Notes: generated by a model not told the origin, from the sequence alone. DNA of 46,206 nucleotides from Welwitschia mirabilis (GCA_051453625.1 JBOZIK010000001.1:144129694-144175899), one strand, 5' to 3'. Positions 1-10,419 are shown, numbered from the stretch's first letter. Numbers and translations: made by a program.

Positions 1-322
1 ATCTTTAAACTTTAAACATTTTTGACAAACCAAATTGATAATGGATTGAGCTAGAAAGACTTTACTAGGGATGGTTTATTTTTGTTTTTTTCTTATTAAG
101 TCTTTCCATAGCTTAGAATACCTTAGGTTTTCTTACAAAAGTTTCTAAAATGGTAAGTTAATACTCATATTTTGCATTAAGTCTTTAGATGATAATAAAA
201 AATGGGGTTTATGTTAAGCCTATCAAGCCATGAGGTAGCAAGTTTCTTTTGTGAAGGGTCTTTATTTTTTTTCTTAATGAAGAAGGGAAAGAATGGTTTT
301 CTAATATTTCCTCATCATTTTT

Positions 323-422
323 NNNNNNNNNNNNNNNNNNNNNNNNNNNNNNNNNNNNNNNNNNNNNNNNNNNNNNNNNNNNNNNNNNNNNNNNNNNNNN
401 NNNNNNNNNNNNNNNNNNNNNN
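323..422. other. 100-N assembly gap with duplicated 36-bp flanks
   Basis: The 36 bases before the gap (287-322) are repeated exactly directly after it (423-458). 100 N is a common placeholder for a gap of unknown size. The likeliest reading is two contig ends that overlap and were not merged, so there may be no missing sequence. Any open frame spanning the gap is an artefact. Confidence 0.85.
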
Positions 423-965
423 GAAAGAATGGTTTTCTAATATTTCCTCATCATTTTTGTAACTTTAGGATGTTGAAACCTCATGGGTAGGAGGAGTTGT
501 ATCATTTCCACTTCTTGTCATCACCTTACAATCATTTTTAACTTCATTTGAGTTTGATAAAGGTTAAGTAACAAGAAACCCTTGTAGTCTTTGGTTGGGA
601 AGCATATTTTATTGTAGGATGTTCACAAGGTTTTTAATGTTTGAGTTTATCTTTTCTTGTGATTTTCTCAACTTCTCAATGAAATTCCTAAGAGGGTCAC
701 TATGGTTTTGGGAGTTGGATGAGATTGCCAAGTTGTTTGAATTGTTGAATAGAAAGTTTAGGTTTTCAAATCTATTTTTAAAAGATTAGAAGTTAGGATG
801 ATGTGTTTGAAAATTTCTAGAGTTGGGTTGTTCACTCATCTTATGTTGAAAGTCGTTGTGATTTTGAAATTGCATTTGATTTTGGATTTGGTTGTAGTTT
901 GAAGATCTTTGATTAAAGGCACAAACTTCCTCATAGATTTTATCTTTGTAAGTGGGAAGCAATGG

Positions 966-1007
966 ACAATATTTAATAACATGGTAACTATTTTCACACA
1001 AATCACA
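966..1007 (-). other. CCHC zinc knuckle of gypsy gag
   Basis: The minus strand reads CDLCENSYHVIKYC, an intact CX2CX4HX4C nucleocapsid knuckle that binds element RNA in this family. It survives although the surrounding gag is full of stops, and helps fix strand and frame. Confidence 0.85.
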
Positions 1008-1074
1008 GGTTGAAACTACAACTTCACTCTTCTCGGTTGTCGCCTTTGATCTAGAATCATTTAAGTGTACTTTT

Positions 1075-1174
1075 NNNNNNNNNNNNNNNNNNNNNNNNNN
1101 NNNNNNNNNNNNNNNNNNNNNNNNNNNNNNNNNNNNNNNNNNNNNNNNNNNNNNNNNNNNNNNNNNNNNNNNNN
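1075..1174. other. 100-N assembly gap with duplicated 31-bp flanks
   Basis: Bases 1044-1074 are repeated exactly at 1175-1205. The gap sits inside the gag relic, between the capsid part and the zinc knuckle. Collapsing the repeat would bring the two parts of gag together, though they would still differ in frame. Confidence 0.85.
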
Positions 1175-2049
1175 CTTTGATCTAGAATCATTTAAGTGTA
1201 CTTTTCTAAGGTAAAGGTAAAATTCTTTATGACATTGGTTGGTTGATTTTCAGTTCTTGTTTCATTTTTATCATGTTTTACCTCATTTAGATCTTTAATG
1301 ATTTGACCTACATCTTGGTTTTCTCTAGGTAAGGGTTTAGGCCATGTTTGACTTAATTCTATCAAATCTTCTAATAATTTCCAAGCATCATCTAAGGTTT
1401 GGTTTAAAAAGTTGCCTCCACATGAAAAATCTACAAGTTGCTTTGTGTGACTTTTTAATCCACTGTAAAAGTAGTTAAATAGTTCTACTTGTGAAAAGGC
1501 ATCTATAGGGTTAGAATGTAAAGCAATAAAAAAACTCTTATAGGCAGAGGCATAATCTTTGTTAGGCATTTTTTGAAAGTTGGTAACTTCTTTCTTACAT
1601 TTCTAGATGGTGGTTTCACTCATAAATCTCTTAATAAAGGCTTCTTAAACTTTACTCCAAGATTTTAGACTTTTTATAGGGAATCGTTCTAAGCCATACT
1701 TTTGCTTTATCTCTTAAAGTGATGGGGAAGATAACCATGTCGTTTCTATCATCTATACATTTTTTATCGTTTTCAGAAGTGAGGACAAGTTGTTCTATAT
1801 CAGCGATGTGTTGTAAAGGACCTTCATTGAGTTCTTCACTAAAGGTAGGATATGCGTTTAGGTTACGGAGTTGAACATCATCATTGGGAGGTAAGTCAAA
1901 AGGAGTTTGGATTTCACGTTTCTTATTTACTATGAGATCTCTAAGGGTAACATTGAATTGGTACGAGTAGGAGTGGTTGTAGGGATTCTAATAACAAGGG
2001 GTAGACTTGGTAAGATAGGTTTCTTTTGCTTTCGGGATGAGGTAGACAT

Positions 2050-2673
2050 GGTAGCAAAATCAGACTCTGTAGAAAGGAAAGTAAAATTTACAGAAAATTC
2101 AAAATCTCGCGTACCTTCACTATTTTTACCTATTTGAATTTTTAAATTTATCAAACCTTCTTTGATATTTTTAGCAATCAACAATCACTTTTTCTAGTAT
2201 TTTTCTTTCTTACTAGATTTTACCATTCATGCTTAATCTTGGATGTATAAAGTGCCATCCATGCTATCGTCCAGACGATATCTTGAATGACAAAAAACAT
2301 ATAAATCACAAAAAAGAAAAAAGCAAAAAACAAAAACAAAAGACTAATACAGATAGAAAACTTTGAAAGTAGACTATCATCCACCTAAGTCATCTAGACG
2401 ACTAAGGGAACAATGGGAAAAACCCTCAATTTTTTTAACAGAAAACTCACAGCATAGAGGCCATTATTATTGCACGTCTTCTGGATAATAAGGCAAATCA
2501 CTGAATTTTTATTGTAGAATAGAAAATAGATTTTATTTGAAAAATAGAAAAACTAATCTTGCGAATAAGAGAAGCCTACGCTACTACAAATAATGGTACA
2601 CTGCTATTGCAGTAAGCATCCAAACTGAAATACTCATTGAAGCAATGATAACTCTCAAATTCCAAGTATCCTT
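2050..2673 (-). other. Untranslated leader between primer site and gag
   Basis: About 620 bases between the primer-binding site and the gag ATG. An open stretch reaches upstream to an ATG at 2184 in the gag frame, but it has no family motif, so the later ATG is preferred. Short CATCTAGACGA-like palindromic pieces occur near 2265-2280 and 2388-2402. No other gene seen. Confidence 0.5.
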
Positions 2674-2691
2674 CCCTAGAAACAATGCCAA
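2674..2691 (-). promoter_or_regulatory. Decayed primer-binding site of the Athila-like element
   Basis: The minus strand reads TTGGCATTGTTTCTAGGG, two bases from the LTR edge. It resembles the TGGCGCCGTTGCCGGGG site used by Athila/Calypso-type elements (reported as tRNA-Asp; from memory). Five of the six differences are G-to-A or C-to-T changes, as expected from deamination in methylated DNA. tRNA identity is inferred. Confidence 0.65.
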
Positions 2692-2693
2692 GA

Positions 2694-3788
2694 TGTTGCA
2701 GTGTGTATATATATGCAATGTTTACATCCTAAGTAGAATCTTATTAATCACAAATAATAATGCACAAGCACAACACATTATTATAGATGGGAGTTGACCC
2801 AAATGTTGTAATTCGTCAAAGGCCAAAGTAGGAAATAAGAGAGTTTCTTTTCAAAGAAATACTTGCACCCTAATCTATAAAAATAACTTATAATTCATGA
2901 AAGTAAAATAAAACACACTCGTGCAAAAATAATCTAGAAAAAGGAAACAACAATGCACTTAACCTAAACTAACTACACACAACCTTGATAAAGGTTGTCT
3001 TTATAACCTATATCACTAGAGAAACTTTCAGCGGATCAGAAGAAACATAAGCTATGAGGGTAAGAAACAATCACATATTAGAAGCATAAAAGGAAATGTT
3101 TTATATTAATAATCAAACCTCATCCATGTTACAAAGTAGCCATACCTCAATGGAGAAAACATTGCCTAATAACCAGGAAATACCTCTTTAAAACTACAAG
3201 ATGGATCTCTAGCCTTTCAACCTCCTATCATAAGAATTTTAGGTGCAAACAGAGACAAATAGGAGTTGAGGATAAGATCTCTATTTATTGACTCAAATAC
3301 ATAACAACAAAGATAGAAAGACATAGGTAAACTATCATGACTGTGCAAGGGAAAAATAGAAAATATAAGTGGCAAAAGTTTGATAAATGTTTAGTCAGAC
3401 GTTACAACAATGTCATTCAACTAGTCATCTAGATGATAGAGGAGATTATGGCACCTCATAATCCATCCACATCAGCTATTAGATCGACTATAGTCAGCAT
3501 ATAGTTAGCACAGTCATCCGTACAGTTATCCAGATGATAAGGTGGATGATGGCCTTTGATAATTCTTCAATTATTGCATTAACCTAAATGTTTTGCAGGA
3601 AGTTATCTTCAGAAATGTTAATTATTCAGATTTGTTCAGAATGTTGTAAATTATCATGGAGATTGCGTGTTTCCATCCTTTTTTTCTTAGCTCTTCATTA
3701 CCATGAAAATCAAGCATTTACTTGTCTATTTATCTACAAAAATCACTCAAAATACCCTATTAAATATGCGTAAGTTGGCAGTGCAACA
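2694..3788 (-). repeat. 5' LTR of the Athila-like element
   Basis: Bounded by near-perfect terminal inverted repeats: TGTTGCAGTG at 2694-2703 and CAGTGCAACA at 3779-3788 (9 of 10 complementary positions). It abuts the primer-binding site on the side expected for a minus-strand 5' LTR. It is clearly related along its length to 45051-46206 (for example the shared CACAACACATTA block near 2769 and near 45122). It contains short ATCTAGATGAT/ATCCAGATGAT palindromic pieces near 3428 and 3529. 1095 bp fits the long LTRs of this lineage. Confidence 0.8.
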
Positions 3789-3965
3789 TATATCATCTTC
3801 ACTTTCTGAATCATACTCTTATTCTATCTCATCATCTTCTTCTTGAAAGTGTTTAATAGCCATGTAGAAAGGATGAGATTTCTCATTATCAAATATTTAT
3901 TCTTTTGTTGCTTCTTCATCTTCATCCCATCTTGTAGAGAATAATATCTATGCAATAATTTCTTA
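3789..3965 (-). pseudogene. Possible copia gag C-terminal scrap (acidic)
   Basis: The minus strand has one frame of about 55 codons with two stops, rich in acidic residues, including TRWDEDEEATKE, then FYMAIKHFQEEDDE and EYDSESEDD. Plant copia gag proteins often have a MA(I/N)-type motif in an acidic, serine-rich linker after the zinc knuckle. The match is suggestive only: no zinc knuckle or protease is visible beside it, and an acidic low-complexity stretch could arise by chance. It abuts the end of the Athila-like LTR, so it may have been the insertion target. Confidence 0.3.
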
Positions 3966-5559
3966 TGTTTCTTTAACATTAAGATATACTCTATGCTTAA
4001 GTTTTAATTATATACACTTATACAATATTTTACATAATTAACCTTATTTTTAACAAATTTTCATAGTTCTTGTATTTTAGTTTGAATATAGTAATAATGA
4101 TATTTATTTTATGAAATTTTTTGTTTTTCGTGATGTAATAATTTAATACATGTAATTCATAATAAATGTTAAAAGAAAATAACTCCATTTATGTAAAGAC
4201 ATCTAATTTACATGGTAAAATTATCACATTAAAAATTAATTAAAATTAATAATAATGATAAAATAGTCACATAAATGGCATGTGACATCTTTTTTTTTAC
4301 TTACTTATTCAAGTGTCTCATCCAAGTCAAAAAAAAAAAAACTTTCTTAGTAAAAGTAAATGTTTAATGTAGTTGGTAAAAGAAGTGAATAAAAATTAAG
4401 TTTACTACATTCAATTATGATATTTTCATTTTCATGTTCTGTGTTGATGGATTTAATGGATTTTAAATTAATAAGCAAATGAAAAACACATGCACTCTTA
4501 TCCATAAAGTAAGATGAATGAAAGAGTAGATTTTAAACTAAGCTATGTAGCCTATGATCTCCTATTAAAGAAGGATCATTTCATGTCAAAACTACTTCTA
4601 GTGCCTTAGTGAACTAAATAATATATGCAAAGAAAGTAATGAAATGGATAGTGAATAATGTGTGAAAATGTCATGGGTATGACATGAATTTTAATGATAT
4701 CTCATGATGTTGTTTTGGTTAGTTATTGTCTAAGCATGCCAAATTATTATCATGTTATCCATTCAACATTCTATTTATATCATTCATGCTCATATCCATT
4801 ACCAAATTGTTCATCCAACTTTAATGAATCATATCCAATTAACCTTATAGATGGCATAATTAATCTAGTTATCCTTGATGCTATTGACTCCTCTTCATGC
4901 ATCTTTAGGCCTTAACAGTAATGGTTATGAGAAATAATGCTTCAAGTTGACGGGCTTTATTTCTAGGATATTTGTTTAATTATTACTTTTACTTTGCTTT
5001 ATTTGATTTTGATATTGATTTATCTTGTTAGATTTTCATTATTTTTGTCTTCTTCTAGTGTCTTATTTGTGAACTAAGCATCTTTAGCTTCTAGACCATG
5101 TACTATCATCTTTGCATTAAGACTGTTAACTATAATTGATGTACACATTTATAAATCAATTATTTTAGGAAAAGTGGATTAGATGGGTGTCTAAATCTTA
5201 TCAAGGGAATACTAGACCTTTTAAGCATAATTATTCAAAGGATCTTTAGGCATTCTTGGTGGAAATTCAATTTTGATCATAATATTTTAACATAACCCAT
5301 GCTTACATAATAGAGTTGCAAAAGATTACAAATCTCAATTACAAGTGAAAGTTTCACGTGCATACTTTTAAAAAGGCCCAAAGATTTAGCTTAACAAATT
5401 AATTAGAATAATTTTAGTATTATAAAATCCTTAAACTAATATAGATATTATATTTATTGAGATTATGGAAGCTCTTGTGCTTTTAATTCCTCCATCTTAT
5501 AAAGACCAAAATATTATTCTACTATCCTCAAGAATGATCTTTAGTGGAATGTGAGAATT
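3966..5559. other. A+T-rich stretch, no gene recognised
   Basis: Many homopolymer runs (for example poly-T near 4290 and poly-A near 4328). A 73-codon open frame at 4694-4915 on the plus strand has no recognisable domain, and its composition matches the surrounding DNA. Nothing supportable found. Confidence 0.6.
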
Positions 5560-5712
5560 CACAAATCACCGATAGGCAATGGGATCGATTGATTGAACCA
5601 TAGATCACTGAATGAGGTAGTTGGCCTTACAGATCACTGAATGAGGCAATGGAGTAAGTGAAAATATGAAAACTATTATATGAGATCCACAGATCGCCAA
5701 ATGAGGTAGTAG
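5560..5712 (+). repeat. Degenerate tandem repeats, core AGATCACTGAATGAGG
   Basis: Four related units start near 5560, 5600, 5630 and 5690. The core is (C)AGATCACTGAATGAGGYARTGG; the first copy is more diverged (ACAAATCACCGATAGGCAAT). Spacing of about 40, 30 and 60 bases suggests units separated by variable linkers. No coding interpretation. Confidence 0.65.
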
Positions 5713-6404
5713 AAGGGACTAAAAATATGTGAAAATTTATAAATCGGTTATTCTCATTTCTTAACCATAGGATGCTCATTCTTGTAATAATCCTTATTTC
5801 TTGAAGTTCTTGTTTTTCCCTTATTTTTCTTGATACTTGAAAATCCCAATCTTATCTTGCCTTACCTGGATCATACTGGGAGCTATGAAATTTTTGCGGT
5901 TCTCATTCCATACTTCTTGTGTAAACAAGTAGTAGAATTGGAGCTTGAATGCCAAGGAGGGCTCAAAAAGTGGAAATTTTTAATTTAGTTAATGTTGAAT
6001 ATTTGTTTTAAAGTGAAATTTGTAATTTTTGATGAATCTTGAATTTCTTAGAATTTTCTTAGAATTTCATGGTTTAGTTATAGGGTAATAAAATTGGCAA
6101 TTATATCTTGTAAAGTAGATTTTATGTCCATTTATCCATTCATTTAGATAATAAATAGAATAAAACCTAAATTCTTAGAATTGAATGAAGTTTTTAGAAG
6201 GCAATATGTTTTATTTTGTTAAGCCTTTTGCTATGTGCAGTAGCTGAGTTAAGAAATTGTTCTTAAAAGAAAATGAATATATAGAATCTTTCCACCATAC
6301 TAATTACATTAAGAAAATCGTTAGGGAGTCACTAGAAAATTTGCATAACCGCCATGTTGAAGACCTTAATCTAAGCACAGAATAAGTCAATCAGAGGGGG
6401 ATTT
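5713..6404. other. A+T-rich stretch before a poly-A run, unassigned
   Basis: No gene recognised. It ends in a 19-base A run at 6405-6423 directly preceded by GAGGGGGATTT. That could be the tail of a small retroposon pointing right, but I see no target duplication or promoter box to support it. Confidence 0.4.
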
Positions 6405-6423
6405 AAAAAAAAAAAAAAAAAAA

Positions 6424-7036
6424 GGGTCTGTGATTGTGCATGAAGCCAAATCGTTAAACATTGTGCATTAATGCTATTACGCATGTTTTTGAACGCCAGT
6501 GAGATGTAGGTGCTAAGAAAGAAATCTTGCATTTAAAATGTACCACCGTATGCGTTGTAGCCATCTACTTAAGCTTGGATCATGTGGGACCATTCCATGA
6601 TGTGGATTCACATTGCCAAAAATTTTATTTCGTAGCCTTCTTACCTTCACAAACCTCTTTTCTTTGGAAGGCCTGTTGAGATTTTCCCATCCTCAACACT
6701 CTTCCCTTGCGGTCTACGCACGCACTGACTACATCCCTCAACCAGGCTACCTTAATCTAATCGCGCATGCAGTGGGAATTGAAAGTTCGGATGACCCAAT
6801 ACCATATCAACGTGTAGAGGAGGAGCATCGTACCAACAAGAAGACAAATCAACGCCCTTTTAAATATTTGTGATGCATTGCAATCATTTCTGAAATAAGC
6901 CATGTGGGAGATGTTGTCGAAGCTAACATGACAGTGCATTTACTTCTTCTAGGATACCCATTTCGCCTTCACTCTTTGGTTATCCCAGTGCTCTTCTTCT
7001 ATTCTCCACGGCGCTGTTACTCTGCTGCGCTAGTTC
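6424..7036. other. Higher-GC island, unassigned
   Basis: About 610 bases noticeably richer in G+C and in CG dinucleotides than everything around it (for example CCTTGCGGTCTACGCACGCA near 6707 and CACGGCGCTGTTACTCTGCTGCGC near 7007). It holds an 86-codon plus-strand open frame (6613-6873, starting MPKILFRSLL) and a 60-codon minus-strand one; neither shows a recognised domain. It could be a remnant of a host gene or promoter, a captured gene fragment or a younger insertion. It lies between a poly-A run and a poly-T run. Confidence 0.4.
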
Positions 7037-8483
7037 TTTTTTTTCGCTAAGAAAGAAGTTTCTAATGACCCTGCTTACAATGCATAGAATTATTTTTTTA
7101 TTAATAGACTCAAGACATTAAGCCTAATTTATCTTAGTTTTTAAGATAAAACATAATTTTTGTTGTTAAGCAATATTTTATAATCCATTGGTTTGAAATT
7201 ATAAAATTTCCAATAGAGGTTTGGAATTCTACGATTCCTATTGTGGAATTCACTTGCATAATCTTTTCGTAAGTTACCTTTGCTATTGTATGATTTTCAA
7301 CCAAGATAAAGCCTCTTTTAGAATAATGACATCTATTGATTAAACCAATACTACATTATTTCCACATATTTTCATACATTTTAAAGATTCCTAGCATGCT
7401 AATATTTATCCACTATTTCAAAGATTAGTTTAAACTGAGAATCATCATCACTATTCTTATTTCTAAGTCTTTGGTTTTACTGACTCTATTATGGCTTCTA
7501 CAGAGATAATAGGAAGACAAAGCATCCATGAGCTTAGGTACTTCTATCTAATTAATTTGCCTTTCTTAGCATTTTTTAGTCTTATTTACTTACTTGGAAT
7601 AACACGTGTGACAAATATCCTAGAATTATGTCCCATTGCATGTACTATCATCGACAACTACTTAGAACTTATAAACGATCAAGATATAATAACTTATACA
7701 GACGTAGTAGGGGTACAATTGATCTTCTATACTATGCAACTCTAATATTTAATACATTCTCATATCTTCATAATCTAAAAGTGTTTGGGATAAAACAAAA
7801 TTAACGAAAATTAATCTACAGAATCAAATGATCAAAAGCGAGGAGGTGGATGACAGTATTTGGACTATTTGGAAGTGATTAGAACTTAGGTAATGAAACA
7901 TTTATAGTAAAGATTTCTAAAAGAATTTTTATAATGATTAACATAGGTATTAAAAAGGATTTGTCTACAACATTGTACAGTAAAAAAGATTTATTTTTTT
8001 CCTTCTAAATAAATTTATGAATGGTACTTAATGTAAATGGATATTATGAATATTCCCATATATGGATTTAGATGGGATGTGATAGAAAAGATTTAGAGGA
8101 GATGTGAATGGACGATAGGTAATAACACTAACAAAAAAGATACTAGACCTTTTAGGCCTACCCTTCTTGATATTATTGAGCTCATTTAATATCCATTATT
8201 ATGAGTGTAAAACTATAGTAAAAGTATTAAAACTATTTTTTCCATCAATAAGAGCATGTATAGTTGAGATTCAATGAAAGGAAACAATACAAAAACAATA
8301 AAGGAAGGATCACGTTTCAGGTAGTGGTGTTTGACATAGTCCTAGCCAATTTCTTTTTTTTAATCATCTAAATTACACTGTGTGGAGAAAGATTGATAAA
8401 GTATTTAATACAATATGATCTTCTTGCATTCCTTTCTTGATTATCAAGACATTAATTCTTGGCTGATTTGATTTACTAGGATG
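7037..8483. other. A+T-rich stretch, no gene recognised
   Basis: Contains an 84-codon plus-strand open frame at 7491-7745 (MASTEIIGRQSIHELRYFYL...) with a hydrophobic middle, but no domain I recognise and no supporting context. Otherwise nothing found. Confidence 0.5.
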
Positions 8484-8487
8484 GAAT

Positions 8488-8920
8488 CGTTGATCATTAA
8501 ACTCACAGGGAGGAATGAATGAGTTTCCAAAAAAATTATGCTAATAATGAAATACTAAACAAAAATAGATAATATAGAAATTTTTTAAAAAAAATGCAAA
8601 AGTAAAAACTCTTACTAGATAATGTGGTACCTCAATCTAGGTAATCCACATGTAGAGGGTTGAACCTTTTACACTTCTAGATCATGTTCCATTTGTAAGA
8701 GGGTGGTTCGAGGCTTACCACTAATGTCATAATAGACTTTAATTTTAAGATCATTAGTAACCTTATAATCCATCTGTGGTTTTAGGCTCACCATTATTAT
8801 TATAACCAAATAGTATCTCTTGCAAAAGCACAAAAAAAGCCTAATAAGCCATAATTACAACTTTGAATCCTCAAGAGTTCCTTACAACATAAAGCATTAC
8901 ATTATGTTAATACTTAGGCA
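8488..8920 (-). repeat. 3' LTR of the gag-only copia element
   Basis: Direct repeat of 9991-10415, alignable along its whole length with many substitutions. Landmarks shared by both copies are ATGCTAATAATGAAAT, CCACATGTAGAGGGTTGAA and ATAACCAAATAGT. The outer end has decayed from TG to CG; the inner end is CA at 8919-8920. A convincing polypurine tract is not visible; the nearest is AAGAAGAAGA in the minus sense just inside the LTR. Confidence 0.8.
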
Positions 8921-8959
8921 ATGTAGAGGGTCTTCTTCTTATTCCTAAATTCTTTTTTA

Positions 8960-9935
8960 CTATAGCATTTCCTACATTTTATTGGTACTTAAGCAATCTA
9001 AGATAAAATGGTCTATACTCTCATAATTCGAAAATTCTATATCTAAGAAATCATTTTTAGAAAACTAAATATTCTTACCTTTACTCTTACATTTACCTTA
9101 TGGTATGGTAATCTTGATTTGTCTTATTTTATTCTATTTATTTTGGATAATAGATGTTTTACTCTTTTGGATATTTGTACACGTTCATCTTCATCATTAT
9201 CATCTGAGTTATTATCTGATGTAGCTACAGCTCTTCCTTTGCTATGATTTCTCGATATCTTATTTACTTTGAGTGCTCTCTTTGAAAACTCCATCTTCAA
9301 TTACAATCATTTCATATGTCATTAGGATGCTTTATAATTCTTTAAACTTTATTGTGATTAAGTTTGTTAACTCCTTCATAGTAGTTGTATTCAGTTTATA
9401 AACTAATGTGAGTGATCTAATAAACTTTTGAATCACCTTCTATTCTAATAGATCTCCATCAATTCTATGGATGCTATTCAAAATGTTGCTTACTATGGTG
9501 AAATATTCATGTATTATTTTTCCTTTGTTCATTTTGAGATTCTTAAACTAATTTGTTAGCACTAAAAACTTGGATTACTTGACTACTAACATGCCTTCAT
9601 AAGAATCTTCCATAACATCCCAAACTTTCTTTTCATTATTTTGACTTATAACTTTGTTAAATTCTTCTACTGAGAGAATATTATAAGGCATTTTTAGCCT
9701 TATCATCAAACATTTATATCTTCTTCTCTTCATGTATCCAGATTTTTCTATGCTTTTATTTGATAAAACATACACTCATAGTGGCAATTGTTTCAATTGG
9801 TATTACATATTTATATTCTATATCTTTCTATAAGAAAAACTCAAGATATTATAGGTAGACCCATATCCTCTTCTTCTAATAGGCATAATTAGTGTCACTG
9901 AAGAGTAGAGGTCTAACTATTGAGGACACCTACAT
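8960..9935 (-). pseudogene. gag: Ty1/copia gag (UBN2-type) pseudogene
   Basis: Relic of the copia capsid protein. Start taken as the minus-strand ATG at 9935, about 37 bases past the primer site; its second codon is now TAG. In order: N-terminal RPLLFSDTNYAYW (family RPPLFxGTNYxYW), then MPYNILSVEEFNKV, then the UBN2 core KVWDVMEDSYEG (family AKEAWDxLxxxxEG), FKNLKMNKGKIIHEYF (family FExLxMxExExIxDFY), VIQKFIRSL (family VxKxLRSLP), and a basic/acidic tail with SDNDEDER. A wrecked zinc knuckle lies at 8993-9028 (NYESIDHFILDC, first two Cys lost and two residues missing). Several in-frame stops and shifts. The only coding relic in its element. Confidence 0.82.
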
Positions 9936-9972
9936 TATATTGCACTTAAGGTTGTTACATATTTTTATGAGT

Positions 9973-9988
9973 ACCCACTCTAATATCA
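9973..9988 (-). promoter_or_regulatory. Copia primer-binding site (initiator tRNA-Met type)
   Basis: The minus strand reads TGATATTAGAGTGGGT, close to the TGGTATCAGAGCxGGT site complementary to initiator tRNA-Met used by most plant copia elements. It lies two bases from the LTR edge. All differences from that form are G-to-A or C-to-T. Confidence 0.75.
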
Positions 9989-9990
9989 CT

Positions 9991-10415
9991 TGTGGATCAT
10001 TGAACTTATAGGGCAGGGGTAAGTGAGTTCCTAAAAACATTTATGCTAATAATGAAATTCAATAAATAAAAATTGATAATGTGGAAACTTAAAAAAATCC
10101 AAAAATAAAAAATCTTACATGATAATTGATTTCCAAACCTAGATAGTCCACATGTAGAGGGTTGAAGCTTATAATCCTCTAGTTTGGGTTATTTTCACAA
10201 AACTTTATTTTGAGTCTTATCACTAACCTTATGAAAAACTATGGTTTTAGGCTTACTAATGATCTTAAAATTAATCAATCATTTCAAGCTTACCACTCAC
10301 CCTATAACCAAATAGTGTCTCTTGTGAGAGTACAAAGAAAGCCTCATAGGCCAAAATTACAACTTGGAATCTTTAATAGGAGATGACAACATAAAGCCTT
10401 ACTTGAGCTAAGACA
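9991..10415 (-). repeat. 5' LTR of the gag-only copia element
   Basis: 425 bp, TG at 9991 and CA at 10414-10415 in plus-strand reading, paired with 8488-8920. It lies beside the primer-binding site and is followed on the right by GAAT, matching the four bases left of the other LTR. Confidence 0.8.
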
Positions 10416-10419
10416 GAAT

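Larger units (their letters stand above)
440..2049 (-). pseudogene. gag: Ty3/gypsy gag (capsid and nucleocapsid) pseudogene
   Basis: Encodes the relic of the structural polyprotein that would package element RNA in cytoplasmic particles. Start chosen at the minus-strand ATG at 2049 (MSTSSRKQ), which lies downstream of the leader. The capsid core is visible around 1690-1750 (FPITLRDKAKVWL, matching the family's LFPFSLRDKAKxWL), then around 1390-1480 (FYSGLKSHTKQLVDFSCGG, matching FYxGLxxxTRxxxDAxxGG). The zinc knuckle at 966-1007 is a perfect CX2CX4HX4C. A HHPNF motif follows near 787-800, and MTRSGN at 504-521 marks the gag C terminus. Breaks: stops in the stretch 1930-1945, near 1650 and near 1605, a frameshift near 1685 and another near 1195, and a second N gap at 1075-1174 inside the gene. 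Confident of the family; non-functional. Confidence 0.85.
1..3788 (-). mobile_element. Athila/Tat-like Ty3/gypsy retrotransposon, 5' portion
   Basis: Reading right to left on the minus strand, the order is 5' LTR (3788-2694), primer-binding site (2691-2674), an untranslated leader of about 620 bases, then a gag relic (2049 to about 440) ending in the gag/protease junction region. Protease, reverse transcriptase, integrase and the 3' LTR would lie left of base 1 and cannot be seen. Seen: LTR ends, primer site and gag motifs in the correct order. Known: plant Athila and Tat lineages carry a CCHC zinc knuckle and a TRSG-type motif at the gag C terminus. Inferred: lineage assignment, because the reverse transcriptase is missing. 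The element is dead; gag has several stops and at least two frameshifts. Confidence 0.82.
8484..10419 (-). mobile_element. Gag-only Ty1/copia element (TR-GAG-like), complete
   Basis: A full LTR element of about 1.93 kb on the minus strand: 5' LTR 10415-9991, primer-binding site 9988-9973, gag relic 9935 to about 8960, 3' LTR 8920-8488. GAAT directly abuts both outer ends (8484-8487 and 10416-10419), a 4-bp target duplication (copia usually makes 5; the fifth base differs). The space between the gag zinc-knuckle remnant and the 3' LTR is only about 70 bases, so protease, integrase, reverse transcriptase and RNase H are absent. Known: gag-only terminal-repeat elements (TR-GAG) have been described in plants. 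Inferred: it moved using enzymes from an autonomous copia, or lost pol by a clean deletion before or after insertion. The LTRs are visibly diverged, so it is old. Confidence 0.8.

Noticed and set aside
202-462. 86-codon open frame on the plus strand
   Set aside because: It spans the 100-N gap and its two ends are the duplicated flank, so the frame is an assembly artefact.
7491-7745. 84-codon open frame with a hydrophobic stretch, considered as a small membrane protein
   Set aside because: No recognised family, no conserved context, and hydrophobic codons are expected from T-rich DNA.
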